Below, one piece after another: positions 16,984 to 25,953 of a DNA stretch of 64,000 nt. How positions within the stretch are numbered: the stretch's first letter is position 1; each line of letters opens with the position of its first letter. The stretch comes from Hyphomicrobiales bacterium (GTDB lineage Bacteria > Pseudomonadota > Alphaproteobacteria > Rhizobiales > JAJFHB01), in NCBI GenBank assembly GCA_021775755.1, contig JAJFHE010000025.1, forward strand, positions 124,001 to 188,000, given 5' to 3'. Position numbers and translations under genes: made by a program. Below the pieces are notes generated by a model. That model had not been told where the DNA came from, ran no database searches, and worked only from the letters and a program-made list of their open reading frames with translations.

Positions 16984-18626
16984 CCGGTTTTCACGGGGTC
17001 GGCTTGCTTCAGCAAGTCGCGTGCGGCGGTCAGGGCGAACAGCCGGTCGGCCGCAAGCTCGCCGTTATCAAAGAGTTCCGAGATGCCTATCCTGTCGAGG
17101 ATCTCCTTCACCCTCGGCGCGACGCCGCACACCAGCACATGACCACCATGGCCTTTTGTATCGAGGATGATGTCCTCGATGGCAAATGCGCCGCTGGTGT
17201 CGACAAGCGGCACATCGGTCAGGTCGATGATCACCACCTCGTGATGAGCGACGTTCAGAAAGCTGGATGTCAGATCCTTGGCGGCGCCGAAACTCGTTGG
17301 ACCGTGCAGGCGGTAGAGCAGCACCCGATCGCCGCACTCTTCCATGATGGCGGCCTCTTCGTAACTTAGACCCGTGTGCGCCTGCGCGCCGGTCACCATC
17401 TCCATGCCCTCAACCTGCAGGTCGTGCATGCGCTTGACGAAAAGAACGCTCGACATGACAACACCGACGGCAACCGCGGTGACCAAGTCGACAAGAACGG
17501 TAAGCGCCAGCACGGTAAGCATGATGACGACACCGGAAACCGGTGCGCGGTGAAGGCGCCGAATGTAGCGCCAGTCGATGATGTCGTAGCCAACCTTGAG
17601 CAGGATGCCGGCGAGGACCGCATGCGGGATGCGTTCGGCAAGCGGCGCAAGTCCGAGCATCAGGGCCAGCAGCACAAGCGCGTGGAGCGCACCCGATACG
17701 GGGGTTCGTCCACCGGAGCGGATGTTGACCACGGTACGCATCGTCGCGCCGGCGCCGGGAATGCCGCCGAAGAGGCCGGCGATCATGTTGCCGATGCCCT
17801 GCCCGATCAGTTCGCGGTCGGACTTGTGCTGGGTGCGGCTCACATTGTCGGCGATAAGCGACGTCAGGAGGCTGTCGATGGCGCCGAGCAGCGCCAGAAC
17901 AATGGCTGAGCCCACCATGTCCGGCAGGGCTTTCAGGGTAAATGCAGGCAACTGCGGGCTCGGCAAACCTTGCGGTATGTTGCCGATGACCGGCGCGTCT
18001 TTCAGAACGTAGAGAACCAACAAGCTTCCCAAGACCAGCGCGATCAACGGAGCGGGGCAGTATCTGGTCAGGCGCGCCGGGGCGAACATGGCGATTACCA
18101 GCGCCACAAGCCCCGCCAGCAGGGCATCGGAGTTGAAATTGCCGATGAATTCCGGCAACGCCAGCAACGCGGCCAAAGGGCCGCCTGGCGGGTTGGACAA
18201 CCCGAGCAGCGGCGCCAGCTCCAGAATGATGATGATACAGCCAATACCGGTCATGAAGCCGGAAATGACGGTATAGGGAATGAGGCGGATGTACTGGCCG
18301 AGGCGAAAGACGCCGAAAACAATCTGGATCGCACCGCCCATCATGACGACGGTGAAGGCCATTGCGGGCTCGTGCGCATATTGTGTAATGATCGCCGCCA
18401 TAACGACAGTCATCGGTCCCGTCGGCCCGGACACCTGAGCAGGCGTTCCACCGAACGCGGCGGCGAAGAAGCCGACGAAAATGGCACCGTAAATCCCGGC
18501 CACTGGACCGGCGCCCGAGGCAACCCCGAAGGCGAGTGCCAGGGGAAGCGCCACAACAGCAGCCGTCAGTCCGCCGTAGATATCACCGGCGATGGCATCT
18601 TTGCGCAGTCCATTAATGAGTTGCAT
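16980..18626 (-). CDS. SulP-family anion transporter with STAS domain
   Basis: A 548-residue inner-membrane protein. The N-terminal 400 residues hold many hydrophobic helices with SulP hallmarks (GLTAAVVALPLALAFG, and NIIAGLFGGIPGAGA-like NMIAGLFGGIPGAGATMRT). Residues about 430-540 are a STAS domain (VVIIDLTDVPLVDTSGAFAIED). The family carries sulfate, bicarbonate or dicarboxylates; bacterial relatives of this type are often Na+/bicarbonate or C4-dicarboxylate carriers, so substrate is open. It diverges from sthA. Confidence 0.92.
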   Translation of the reverse strand: MQLINGLRKDAIAGDIYGGLTAAVVALPLALAFGVASGAGPVAGIYGAIFVGFFAAAFGGTPAQVSGPTGPMTVVMAAIITQYAHEPAMAFTVVMMGGAIQIVFGVFRLGQYIRLIPYTVISGFMTGIGCIIIILELAPLLGLSNPPGGPLAALLALPEFIGNFNSDALLAGLVALVIAMFAPARLTRYCPAPLIALVLGSLLVLYVLKDAPVIGNIPQGLPSPQLPAFTLKALPDMVGSAIVLALLGAIDSLLTSLIADNVSRTQHKSDRELIGQGIGNMIAGLFGGIPGAGATMRTVVNIRSGGRTPVSGALHALVLLALMLGLAPLAERIPHAVLAGILLKVGYDIIDWRYIRRLHRAPVSGVVIMLTVLALTVLVDLVTAVAVGVVMSSVLFVKRMHDLQVEGMEMVTGAQAHTGLSYEEAAIMEECGDRVLLYRLHGPTSFGAAKDLTSSFLNVAHHEVVIIDLTDVPLVDTSGAFAIEDIILDTKGHGGHVLVCGVAPRVKEILDRIGISELFDNGELAADRLFALTAARDLLKQADPVKTG

Positions 18627-18731
18627 ACAATTCAGTCCGTGCGCTGCCCCCGCGATGACGCTTGTGACTCAAGCTTTAACACTTTAGGCAGGCGATGAGG
18701 AAACATGTGCGCCTCTGTTGGGGGGAGGACC

Positions 18732-20129
18732 ATGACGGACCATTATAAACTCATTGTCATCGGCAGCGGGCCCGCCGGCCGGCGCGCCGCCATTCAGGCG
18801 GCCAAGCTCGGCCGGTCTGTGCTCGTGGTCGAGAAAGGCCGAAGGGTTGGCGGCGTTTCGGTACATACGGGCACCATCCCGTCGAAGACGCTGCGCGAGA
18901 CCGTGCTCAACCTGTCGGGCTGGCGCGAGCGCGGCTTTTACGGCCGCGCCTACCGGGTCAAACAGGATATCGGTGCGGAGGACCTGCGCAAGCGGCTGCA
19001 CATCACGCTCGACCATGAGGTCGAGGTTCTGGAGCATCAGTTTGCCCGCAATCACGTCGCCACCCTGAAGGGCGCGGCACGCTTCACCGATGCCCACACG
19101 GTGGAAGTGGCCGGCGAGGACGGCGAGACCGTTACCGCAAGCGCCGACAAATTCATGCTTGCCGTCGGCACTCACCCCTACCGGCCCGATCATGTGCCGT
19201 TCGATGGCGAGCGCGTTCTCGACAGTGACGACGTGCTCGATCTGGTCCGGCTGCCACGCACCATTACGGTGATCGGCGCGGGTGTGATCGGCGTGGAGTA
19301 CGCGACAATCTTTTCCGCGCTCGATGTGCCGGTAACGTTGGTCGAACCGCGGCAGACAATGCTCGATTTCATCGACCGCGAGCTGATCGAGGACTTCATT
19401 CACCAGCTGCGCGACCGTGGCGTCGTCATGCGGATGGGGTGCGAGGTGGAATCCATTACCCGCGACGATGGCGGTAATTGCATCGTCAGCCTCAAGGGCG
19501 GACGCATGGTGCGTTCCGATGCCCTGTTGTTCGCCGCCGGCAGGATCGGCGCCACGGAGGCGCTTAACCTTCACGCCTGCGGCCTTGAGGCGGACACGCG
19601 CGGGCGCCTCAAAGTGGACGCTGCAACCTTCCAGACGTCGGTACCGCATATCTATGCCGCGGGCGATGTGATCGGCTTCCCTTCGCTTGCCTCAACGTCC
19701 ATGGAACAGGGTCGCATCGCGGCATGCCACGCCTTCGACGCGAAGCCGCTCGTGCCGCCGAAGTATTTTCCCTACGGCATCTACTCCGTGCCGGAAATCT
19801 CGACGATCGGCATGAGCGAGCAGGAAGTTCTCGAACGCGGCATCCCCTATGAATGCGGCGTGGCGCGCTTCCGCGAAACTTCGCGCGGTCACATCATGGG
19901 CCTCGATACCGGCATGATGAAGATGATCTTCTCGCTGAAGACACGTCGCCTGCTTGGATGCCACATCGTCGGCGAAGGCGCGACGGAACTCATCCACATC
20001 GGCCAGGCGGTCCTGAACCTCAAGGGCACGCTCGACTATTTCGTTGAAAACACCTTCAACTACCCGACGCTTGCGGAAGCCTACAAGATCGCCGCGCTGG
20101 ACGCGTGGAACCGCATGCCGCCGGAGTAA
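18732..20129 (+). CDS. sthA: Soluble pyridine nucleotide transhydrogenase (Si-specific)
   Basis: A 465-residue FAD flavoprotein that moves reducing equivalents between NADPH and NAD+. It has an N-terminal dinucleotide fold (IVIGSGPAGRRAAIQAAKLG), a second NAD(P) fold (ITVIGAGVIGVEYATIFSAL), and an FAD-binding AAGDVIGFPSLAS segment. The redox-active Cys pair of related disulfide reductases is lacking: the site reads GGVSVHTGTIPSKTLRE, as in SthA. Length matches E. coli SthA. The start at 18732 sits just after GGGGGAGG; an upstream in-frame ATG at 18705 would add nine residues. Confidence 0.93.
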   Translation: MTDHYKLIVIGSGPAGRRAAIQAAKLGRSVLVVEKGRRVGGVSVHTGTIPSKTLRETVLNLSGWRERGFYGRAYRVKQDIGAEDLRKRLHITLDHEVEVLEHQFARNHVATLKGAARFTDAHTVEVAGEDGETVTASADKFMLAVGTHPYRPDHVPFDGERVLDSDDVLDLVRLPRTITVIGAGVIGVEYATIFSALDVPVTLVEPRQTMLDFIDRELIEDFIHQLRDRGVVMRMGCEVESITRDDGGNCIVSLKGGRMVRSDALLFAAGRIGATEALNLHACGLEADTRGRLKVDAATFQTSVPHIYAAGDVIGFPSLASTSMEQGRIAACHAFDAKPLVPPKYFPYGIYSVPEISTIGMSEQEVLERGIPYECGVARFRETSRGHIMGLDTGMMKMIFSLKTRRLLGCHIVGEGATELIHIGQAVLNLKGTLDYFVENTFNYPTLAEAYKIAALDAWNRMPPE

Positions 20130-20138
20130 CGATTGTTG

Positions 20139-21695
20139 TCAACCGCGCACGGCTTTCACCGGCAGCAGGATGTTGAAGCGCTCGCGGATCTTGCGGTCCG
20201 CTTCGAGGGAAATATAGGCCGGGCCCGGCTCGCCGAGAATTTCGCGAACACGCAGCCGCGCGCGCTGCCACATGTCGGTGGAGCCCGCTTCCAACCAGGC
20301 GTCCGGGCTGTCGCGGTCGCCAAGGTCAGGGTACACGTAATCGCGCTCCATGGCCGCTATGGTCTGGTCGTGGCCGAGGAAGTGGCCCGGACCGTTGACG
20401 ACCTCTTCGATGACATCGAGCCCGATGGTTTCATCGTTCACCTCGATGCCACGAATGACGCGCTGCACGACATTCAGCATTTCATCGTCAATGATGAACC
20501 CCTCGAAGGAGGCCACCATGAGGCTTGCGAACATGCCGGCGGATTCATAAATCATGTTGCCGCCGGCGAGGCCGGTCGCGAGCGTCGTTACACCCTTCTC
20601 AAAGCCAGCCTGAACATCGGGGATCTTTGAATCCGCCATGCTGGCCGAAACGCCGCCGGGCAGATCGTAATGGTTGGCCATTTGCGCGGCGGCGGCGTTG
20701 AGCACTGCCGTTTCGCCGCCGGCGCCTGAGAACGCCCCGGTGCGCAGGTCAATGACGAACGGCCAGTTCGAGAAGATCACCGGATAGCCCGGCGCAAAGA
20801 GATTGACGAGGACAAGGCCGGCCAGCGTTTCGGCAAGCGACTGCACAAGCATGCCGGCAAGCGGCGCCGGCGCCGTGGCACCTGACTGGGCGCCGATGAT
20901 TGAGTTGATCGGCATGCCGTGGTCAATGGCCGCGAGCATGACGGAAACCGCGTCCTCGCCATACCGCATCGGCGACACCACGGGCGAGATGTGGGCCTTG
21001 CAGAAGGGCCGCTTGCGGAAGCCGCCTTCCGATCCCAGCACCGTGTCGAACATTTTCACAACGGGGGCCACCGTCTCGCCGGAGACAAAGCTCATGCCCA
21101 CATGTTTCTGCGTGCCGGCGGCAATCGCGTAGGCCGTATTGATATCGAGGTCGACGACGTCTTCAATGTCGGTGGCAATGACACACCGGGTGAACCAGCA
21201 GACATTGTCGAGCCGGTCGACAAGTCGGGCGAAATCGTAGAGATCGCGCAACGTCGAGGGACGGTGTTCGGAGGTCTCAAGATCGAGCACTTTCACTGCC
21301 GCACCGCCAGTGCCGTAGTAAACCCGCTCTTCGCCGATTTCGATGTCGTGACGGGGGTCGCGGCCATAGAGCGTAAAATTGCGCGCCGCCCCGTCTATGA
21401 CATCCTCAACGAAGGCGGCGGGGAAGCACAATCTTCCCCGGTCGTTCAATGTGCAGCCAAGAGACAGCGCCTTATCGGTCACGATCTGAGGCACTTCCGC
21501 CATGCCGACGCGCTCAAGCAGCTCAAGCGCTGCGTGATGAATGCGCTGAACATCCGGCTCGCTCAAAGGCTTGTAGCGCCCACCCGGCAGCCCCGGGCGC
21601 ACCGCCCGCATCTCGACGCTCAGGCCCTCGGCCCGGCGCGCCTTGCGCGCGGCGCGGCCGCCCTGGCGGCGTTTGTTTTCCAGTGCGCGCGGCAT
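20139..21695 (-). CDS. Trimethylamine methyltransferase (MttB) family protein, non-pyrrolysine
   Basis: A 518-residue MttB-superfamily TIM-barrel protein. In the family these enzymes transfer a methyl group from a quaternary or tertiary amine to a corrinoid protein. Here the frame is continuous with no in-frame amber codon, so it belongs to the non-pyrrolysine branch that includes glycine-betaine methyltransferases. Conserved-looking segments include YGTGGAAVKVLD, KRPFCKAHISPVVSP and PGYPVIFSNWPFVIDLRTG. The first 30 residues are very Arg/Ala-rich. No corrinoid protein gene is adjacent. With the dehydrogenase-type gene at the window start it hints at methylated-amine use. Confidence 0.87.
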   Translation of the reverse strand: MPRALENKRRQGGRAARKARRAEGLSVEMRAVRPGLPGGRYKPLSEPDVQRIHHAALELLERVGMAEVPQIVTDKALSLGCTLNDRGRLCFPAAFVEDVIDGAARNFTLYGRDPRHDIEIGEERVYYGTGGAAVKVLDLETSEHRPSTLRDLYDFARLVDRLDNVCWFTRCVIATDIEDVVDLDINTAYAIAAGTQKHVGMSFVSGETVAPVVKMFDTVLGSEGGFRKRPFCKAHISPVVSPMRYGEDAVSVMLAAIDHGMPINSIIGAQSGATAPAPLAGMLVQSLAETLAGLVLVNLFAPGYPVIFSNWPFVIDLRTGAFSGAGGETAVLNAAAAQMANHYDLPGGVSASMADSKIPDVQAGFEKGVTTLATGLAGGNMIYESAGMFASLMVASFEGFIIDDEMLNVVQRVIRGIEVNDETIGLDVIEEVVNGPGHFLGHDQTIAAMERDYVYPDLGDRDSPDAWLEAGSTDMWQRARLRVREILGEPGPAYISLEADRKIRERFNILLPVKAVRG

Positions 21696-21857
21696 GCGGT
21701 TCCCTCATGGTCAGGCGCTTATCGTACTGCACGCGCGAACGCGCGCGATACCCTGGCGCAGATGAAAAATATTCGCCGCGGCAAACCGGCATTGCGCCCG
21801 TTGGCGAGCCTGATAGTTTGGCACAAATTTCCAACCCCAAAACGAGGAGCCGCAGAC

Positions 21858-22166
21858 ATGATCACCGCCATTGTCCGTTTCCCGCTCACCCCCGGCACGA
21901 CGCTGGAAGAGGCTGCCGCGCTGTTTGAAAGCACCGCGCCGCGCTATCAGGCGCTACCCGGTCTTGTGCGCAAGTACTATCTCTATGGCGAGGACGGCAG
22001 CGCCGGCGGCGTTTATCTCTGGCAGACGCGCGAAGACGCCGAGCGGGTCTATTCGGAAGAATGGCGCGAGCTTATCGCTGCGAAATACGGCACGGAACCG
22101 GACATTACCTATTTCGAGACGCCGGTCATTGTGGATAACGGCATCTCCGCGCAGGCGGCGGAGTAG
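21858..22166 (+). CDS. YdhR/ABM-like putative monooxygenase, small dimeric alpha-beta barrel
   Basis: A 102-residue protein with the ferredoxin-like ABM pattern: strand ITAIVRFPL, helix TLEEAAALFESTAPRYQAL, then PGLVRKYYLYGEDGSAGGVYLWQTREDAERVY. This matches YdhR-like putative monooxygenases. The ATG at 21858 has GAGGAG at 21844-21849. It is monocistronic and convergent with ndk across a bidirectional terminator. Function is unverified in this subgroup. Confidence 0.78.
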   Translation: MITAIVRFPLTPGTTLEEAAALFESTAPRYQALPGLVRKYYLYGEDGSAGGVYLWQTREDAERVYSEEWRELIAAKYGTEPDITYFETPVIVDNGISAQAAE

Positions 22167-22174
22167 ACAAGCAA

Positions 22175-22205
22175 AAAGGGCGGCCCCCGGGGGGACCGCC
22201 CTTTC
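22175..22205. terminator. Bidirectional rho-independent terminator between the ABM gene and ndk
   Basis: A perfect GC-rich hairpin: AAAGGGCGG and CCCCC pair with GGGGG and CCGCCCTTT around a one- to two-base loop. A-rich sequence lies on the left and TTTCTAATTT on the right, so it can end transcripts arriving from both convergent genes. The run of five A at 22173-22177 gives a U-tract for ndk. Confidence 0.9.
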
Positions 22206-22227
22206 TAATTTCATGCTTGGATTAGGG

Positions 22228-22650
22228 TCAGCCGACGATTTCGCCGTCCGAAAAGCACATAGCGATTTCGATGGCGGCGTTCTCGGCGCTGTCGGAACCG
22301 TGCACGGAATTCGCCTCGATGCTTTCCGCGAATTCCTTGCGGATCGTGCCGACGGCGGCGTCCGCCGGGTTGGTCGCACCCATGACTTCCCGGTTCTTGG
22401 CAACGGCGCCCTCGCCTTCAAGCACCTGCAGCACGATCGGGCCGGAGGTCATGAAGGCGACAAGGTCATTGTAAAACGGGCGTTCGGCGTGAACGGCGTA
22501 GAATTTCTCCGCATCGGCCTGGCTCCACCGGGCGCGCTTTTGCGCGACGACGCGCAATCCGGCGCTCTCGAACTTGTCGATAATTTTTCCGGTAAGGTTC
22601 CGGCGCGTCGCGTCGGGTTTGATGATGGACAAAGTGCGTTCAACAGCCAT
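22228..22650 (-). CDS. ndk: Nucleoside diphosphate kinase
   Basis: A 140-residue enzyme that balances NTP pools by phosphate transfer through a phospho-histidine. The active-site His is H117 in [17 protein letters not shown] at the N-terminus and [15 protein letters not shown] are family motifs. Length is standard. It is monocistronic with its own promoter (22706-22734) and a strong terminator. Confidence 0.97.
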   Translation of the reverse strand: MAVERTLSIIKPDATRRNLTGKIIDKFESAGLRVVAQKRARWSQADAEKFYAVHAERPFYNDLVAFMTSGPIVLQVLEGEGAVAKNREVMGATNPADAAVGTIRKEFAESIEANSVHGSDSAENAAIEIAMCFSDGEIVG

Positions 22651-22705
22651 GGTGTCGAGAATCCCTGAATTGTGTGATGGAAGCTTCCGTTACGGGTTGG
22701 CGCGG

Positions 22706-22734
22706 GTTATATCGGGAGCCTCGCCCGCCCGCAA
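22706..22734 (-). promoter_or_regulatory. Sigma-70-type promoter of ndk
   Basis: Read on the minus strand: TTGCGG (22734-22729), a 17-bp spacer, then TATAAC (22711-22706). The predicted start of transcription is roughly 50 bases before the ndk start codon. Spacing and hexamers are good for a housekeeping promoter. Confidence 0.6.
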
Positions 22735-22782
22735 GCGCGGTGCGTTGTCTCACAAGCTCCAGATTTCACCACGCCCGGCCCA

Positions 22783-24696
22783 ATGATCCAGATCGACAAC
22801 CTGACTTACCGGATTGAAGGCCGTCTCCTGTTTGACGGCGCCAGCGCCAGCGTGCCGTCCAACCACAAGGTTGGACTGGTGGGCCGGAACGGTACCGGCA
22901 AGACCACGCTGCTGCGCCTTCTGACCGGTGAGATCCAGCCTGAAACGGGCTCGGTATCCATTCCGCGCAATGCCCGCATGGGCGGCGTGGAACAGGAAGC
23001 GCCGGGGGGCGATATTGCCGTCGTCGACTGCGTGCTGGCCGGCGACCGCGAGCGCACGCAACTGCTGGCGCGCCAGGAGGCGGCGACGGACGCCCACGAG
23101 ATTGCCGAGATCCAGATGCGGCTGGTCGATATCGACGCCCACTCCGCTCCCGCCCGGGCTGCCGCAATCCTGCACGGCCTTGGGTTTGAAAGCGGCGAAC
23201 ACACCCGGCCGGTGGCGGAGTTTTCCGGCGGCTGGCGCATGCGCATCGCGCTCGCCTCGGTGCTGTTGAGTCAACCCGATATCCTGCTCCTCGACGAGCC
23301 GACCAACTATCTCGACCTTGAAGGCACGATTTGGCTTGAAAACTATATCCGGCGTTACCCCTATACAGTGGTCATGGTGAGCCACGACCGGGACCTCCTG
23401 AACCGTGTCGCGGGCTCGATCCTGCATCTGGAACATCTGAAACTCACCCTTTACGCCGGCGGCTACGATCGGTTTGAGCGCACGCGGCGCGAGAAGCTTG
23501 AGCTGCAGACGAAGATGCGCACCAAGCAGGAGGCGCATCGCAAGCACATGCAGTCCTTCGTCGACCGCTTCCGCTACAAGGCCAAGAAAGCGCGCATGGC
23601 GCAGAGCCGGATCAAGGCGATCGAGCGCATGGAGCCGATTGCCGCGGTGCTCGAAGAGGCGGTGACGCCGTTCAATTTTCCAGAACCCGAAAAGGCGCTC
23701 GCTCCGCCCCTGATCACACTGGACAACGTGTCGGTGGGTTATGAACCGGGCGTTCCGGTGCTGTCTGGTCTTGACCTTCGTATCGATCCCGATGACCGCA
23801 TCGGGCTGCTCGGCGTCAACGGCAACGGCAAAAGCACCTTTGCCAAGCTGATTTCGAAGCGGCTGCAGACAATGTCCGGCACCATGACCCGGTCTTCCAA
23901 GATCGTGGTTGGGTATTTCGCGCAGCACCAGCTCGATGAGCTCGACGCCTCGCGGACGCCCTACGACTATGCGCGCGACCTGATGCCCGATGCGCGCGAT
24001 TCACAGCGCCGCGCGCGGCTCGGGCAGTTCGGGTTCGGCGTTGAAAAGGCCGATACGAAAATCGATAACCTTTCCGGCGGCGAGAAGGCGCGCCTCCTGT
24101 TTGCGCTTGCGGTGTTCCACAAGCCGCACATTCTCATACTCGACGAGCCGACGAACCACCTCGATGTCGACAGCCGGCAGGCTCTCGTTCAGGCGCTCAT
24201 GGAATATGAAGGCGCGGTCATCTTGATCTCGCACGACCGCCACCTGATCGAAACAAGCGCCGACCGTCTGTGGATTGCCGCGCGCGGTACGGTGCGCGCT
24301 TACGACGGCGACCTCAACGACTACCGAAAATACGTGCTGTCGGGAGCAAAAGATGCAGCGCTGGAAGGAGTTGCACCGCAAGGCGGAGAAATCGAATCAC
24401 CTCGTGGTTCGGCCCAGGAGCGCCGCCGGCAGGCCGCCCAACGACGCGAACGCCTTAAACCGCTAAAGAAAAAGATCGCGGAATTCGAGCGCGAAATCGC
24501 ATCCGCCCAGAAGCAGATCGCCGCCCTCGATGTGGAGCTTGCGGATGCGGACCTTTATGAGCGAGACCCGCAAGGTGCAAAAGACGCGGTACGCCGGCAC
24601 GGAGATATGAAACGCACCCTTGAAGCTCTTGAGGCGCAGTGGCTTGAGGCGACGGAAAGCTATGAGACGCAATCAATTGCCGCCGCGGGTGCCTGA
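22783..24696 (+). CDS. ABC-F family ATPase (Uup/YheS-like)
   Basis: A 637-residue soluble protein with two ABC domains and no membrane segment. First Walker A is GRNGTGKTT with signature FSGGWRMRIALA; the second is GVNGNGKST with LSGGEKARLLFA; both have DEPTN Walker B motifs. A charged inter-domain linker (about residues 235-300) and a C-terminal coiled-coil of about 100 residues fit the YheS/Uup type. ABC-F proteins act on ribosomes to relieve stalling or modulate translation. A resistance role is unlikely from this architecture but not excluded. Confidence 0.93.
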   Translation: MIQIDNLTYRIEGRLLFDGASASVPSNHKVGLVGRNGTGKTTLLRLLTGEIQPETGSVSIPRNARMGGVEQEAPGGDIAVVDCVLAGDRERTQLLARQEAATDAHEIAEIQMRLVDIDAHSAPARAAAILHGLGFESGEHTRPVAEFSGGWRMRIALASVLLSQPDILLLDEPTNYLDLEGTIWLENYIRRYPYTVVMVSHDRDLLNRVAGSILHLEHLKLTLYAGGYDRFERTRREKLELQTKMRTKQEAHRKHMQSFVDRFRYKAKKARMAQSRIKAIERMEPIAAVLEEAVTPFNFPEPEKALAPPLITLDNVSVGYEPGVPVLSGLDLRIDPDDRIGLLGVNGNGKSTFAKLISKRLQTMSGTMTRSSKIVVGYFAQHQLDELDASRTPYDYARDLMPDARDSQRRARLGQFGFGVEKADTKIDNLSGGEKARLLFALAVFHKPHILILDEPTNHLDVDSRQALVQALMEYEGAVILISHDRHLIETSADRLWIAARGTVRAYDGDLNDYRKYVLSGAKDAALEGVAPQGGEIESPRGSAQERRRQAAQRRERLKPLKKKIAEFEREIASAQKQIAALDVELADADLYERDPQGAKDAVRRHGDMKRTLEALEAQWLEATESYETQSIAAAGA

Positions 24697-24710
24697 AGGA
24701 TAGACCGCGG

Positions 24711-25871
24711 ATGAGCCGGATTGCCAAATTCCCCGCCATTGTACTGCCCGGCGGCGTGCGGTCCAGACTTGTTGAAAATGTAAACGGCCTGACGATGCAC
24801 GTTCTGGAGGCGGGGTTTGAGCCCCCTGCCAGGCCGCGTCTGTTGCTGCTGCACGGTTTTCCCGAACTCGCCTATAGCTGGCGGAAGCTGATGGGGCCGC
24901 TCGCGCAAGCGGGCTACCATGTGATCGCGCCGGATCAGAGAGGATACGGGCGCACAACCGGCTGGAGCGCCGACTATGGCGGCAGTCTCGCACCATTCAG
25001 GCTTCTCAATCTTGTACGCGATGCCGAAGCCTTGATTTCGGCGCTTGGGCATGGCTCGGTGACGGCGGTCATCGGCCACGATTTCGGCTCTCCTGTCGCT
25101 GCCTGGTGTGCACTGACACGGCCGGATGTTTTCCGCTCGGTGGTACTGATGAGTGCGCCTTTTGCGGGTCCTCCCGGTGCGCCGGCTGAAATTGCAACGC
25201 CTGGCCAGCGCGAACTGGACGAGAATCTCGCGTCGCTCACTCCGCCGCGCAAGCATTACCAGCACCATTACAGCAGGCGCGGCACGGAACGGGAGATGCG
25301 CGATTGCCCGCAAGGGCTCGGCGCTTTCCTGCGCGCCTACTTCCACATGAAAAGCGCTGACTGGTCCGGCAATGATCCATTCCGGTTAGGCTCGTGGTCG
25401 GCGGAGGAAATGGCGAAAATGCCGCGCTACTACGTCATGGATCGCGGTGCCGGCATGGCCAAAACGGTTGCGCCGCATATGCCGTCAGATGAGGAAGCGA
25501 CTGCCTGCCGCTGGCTTACCGATGAAGAGCTGCGCTTCTATTCAGCCGAGTTCTCCCGCACAGGCTTCCAGGGCGGGCTGCAGTGGTACCGCTGCACGTT
25601 TACGGCCGAACAGACGGCGGAGTTGCGGGCCTTTTCCGGGGAAACCATCGACGTTCCGGCCTGCTTTATCGCCGGCGAAAAAGACTGGGGCGTCTATCAG
25701 CAGCCTGGCGTTCTGGAGTACATGCAAACCAGCGCCTGCACGAACATGCTCGGCTGCGAGCTTGTGCCAGGTGCAGGCCACTGGGTGCAGCAGGAGCAGG
25801 CCGGCGAAACCGTCTCCCGTATCAAGTGGTTTTTGTCGCACACCGGGGCACCGCTGCACGTTACCGAATGA
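24711..25871 (+). CDS. Alpha/beta hydrolase, epoxide-hydrolase-like
   Basis: A 386-residue hydrolase with the epoxide-hydrolase/haloalkane-dehalogenase pattern. LLHGFPELAYSWRKL gives the oxyanion HGFP motif, the nucleophile is an aspartate in GHDFGSPVA, a cap region holds tyrosines, and GAGHWVQQE supplies the catalytic histidine. An aspartate rather than serine nucleophile supports epoxide or halide chemistry over ester hydrolysis. It follows the ABC-F gene by 14 bp and may be co-transcribed. Confidence 0.87.
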   Translation: MSRIAKFPAIVLPGGVRSRLVENVNGLTMHVLEAGFEPPARPRLLLLHGFPELAYSWRKLMGPLAQAGYHVIAPDQRGYGRTTGWSADYGGSLAPFRLLNLVRDAEALISALGHGSVTAVIGHDFGSPVAAWCALTRPDVFRSVVLMSAPFAGPPGAPAEIATPGQRELDENLASLTPPRKHYQHHYSRRGTEREMRDCPQGLGAFLRAYFHMKSADWSGNDPFRLGSWSAEEMAKMPRYYVMDRGAGMAKTVAPHMPSDEEATACRWLTDEELRFYSAEFSRTGFQGGLQWYRCTFTAEQTAELRAFSGETIDVPACFIAGEKDWGVYQQPGVLEYMQTSACTNMLGCELVPGAGHWVQQEQAGETVSRIKWFLSHTGAPLHVTE

Positions 25872-25953
25872 CACCGCCGATCATAAATTTCCGGCGACTG
25901 CTCGCGAGCGGCAGCCATCGGCGTCCAGTCCGGGTGAACAACGTCATTGGAGA

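Noticed and set aside
20139-21695. Possible pyrrolysine-containing trimethylamine methyltransferase
   Set aside because: The frame has no internal amber codon, so it belongs to the non-pyrrolysine branch.
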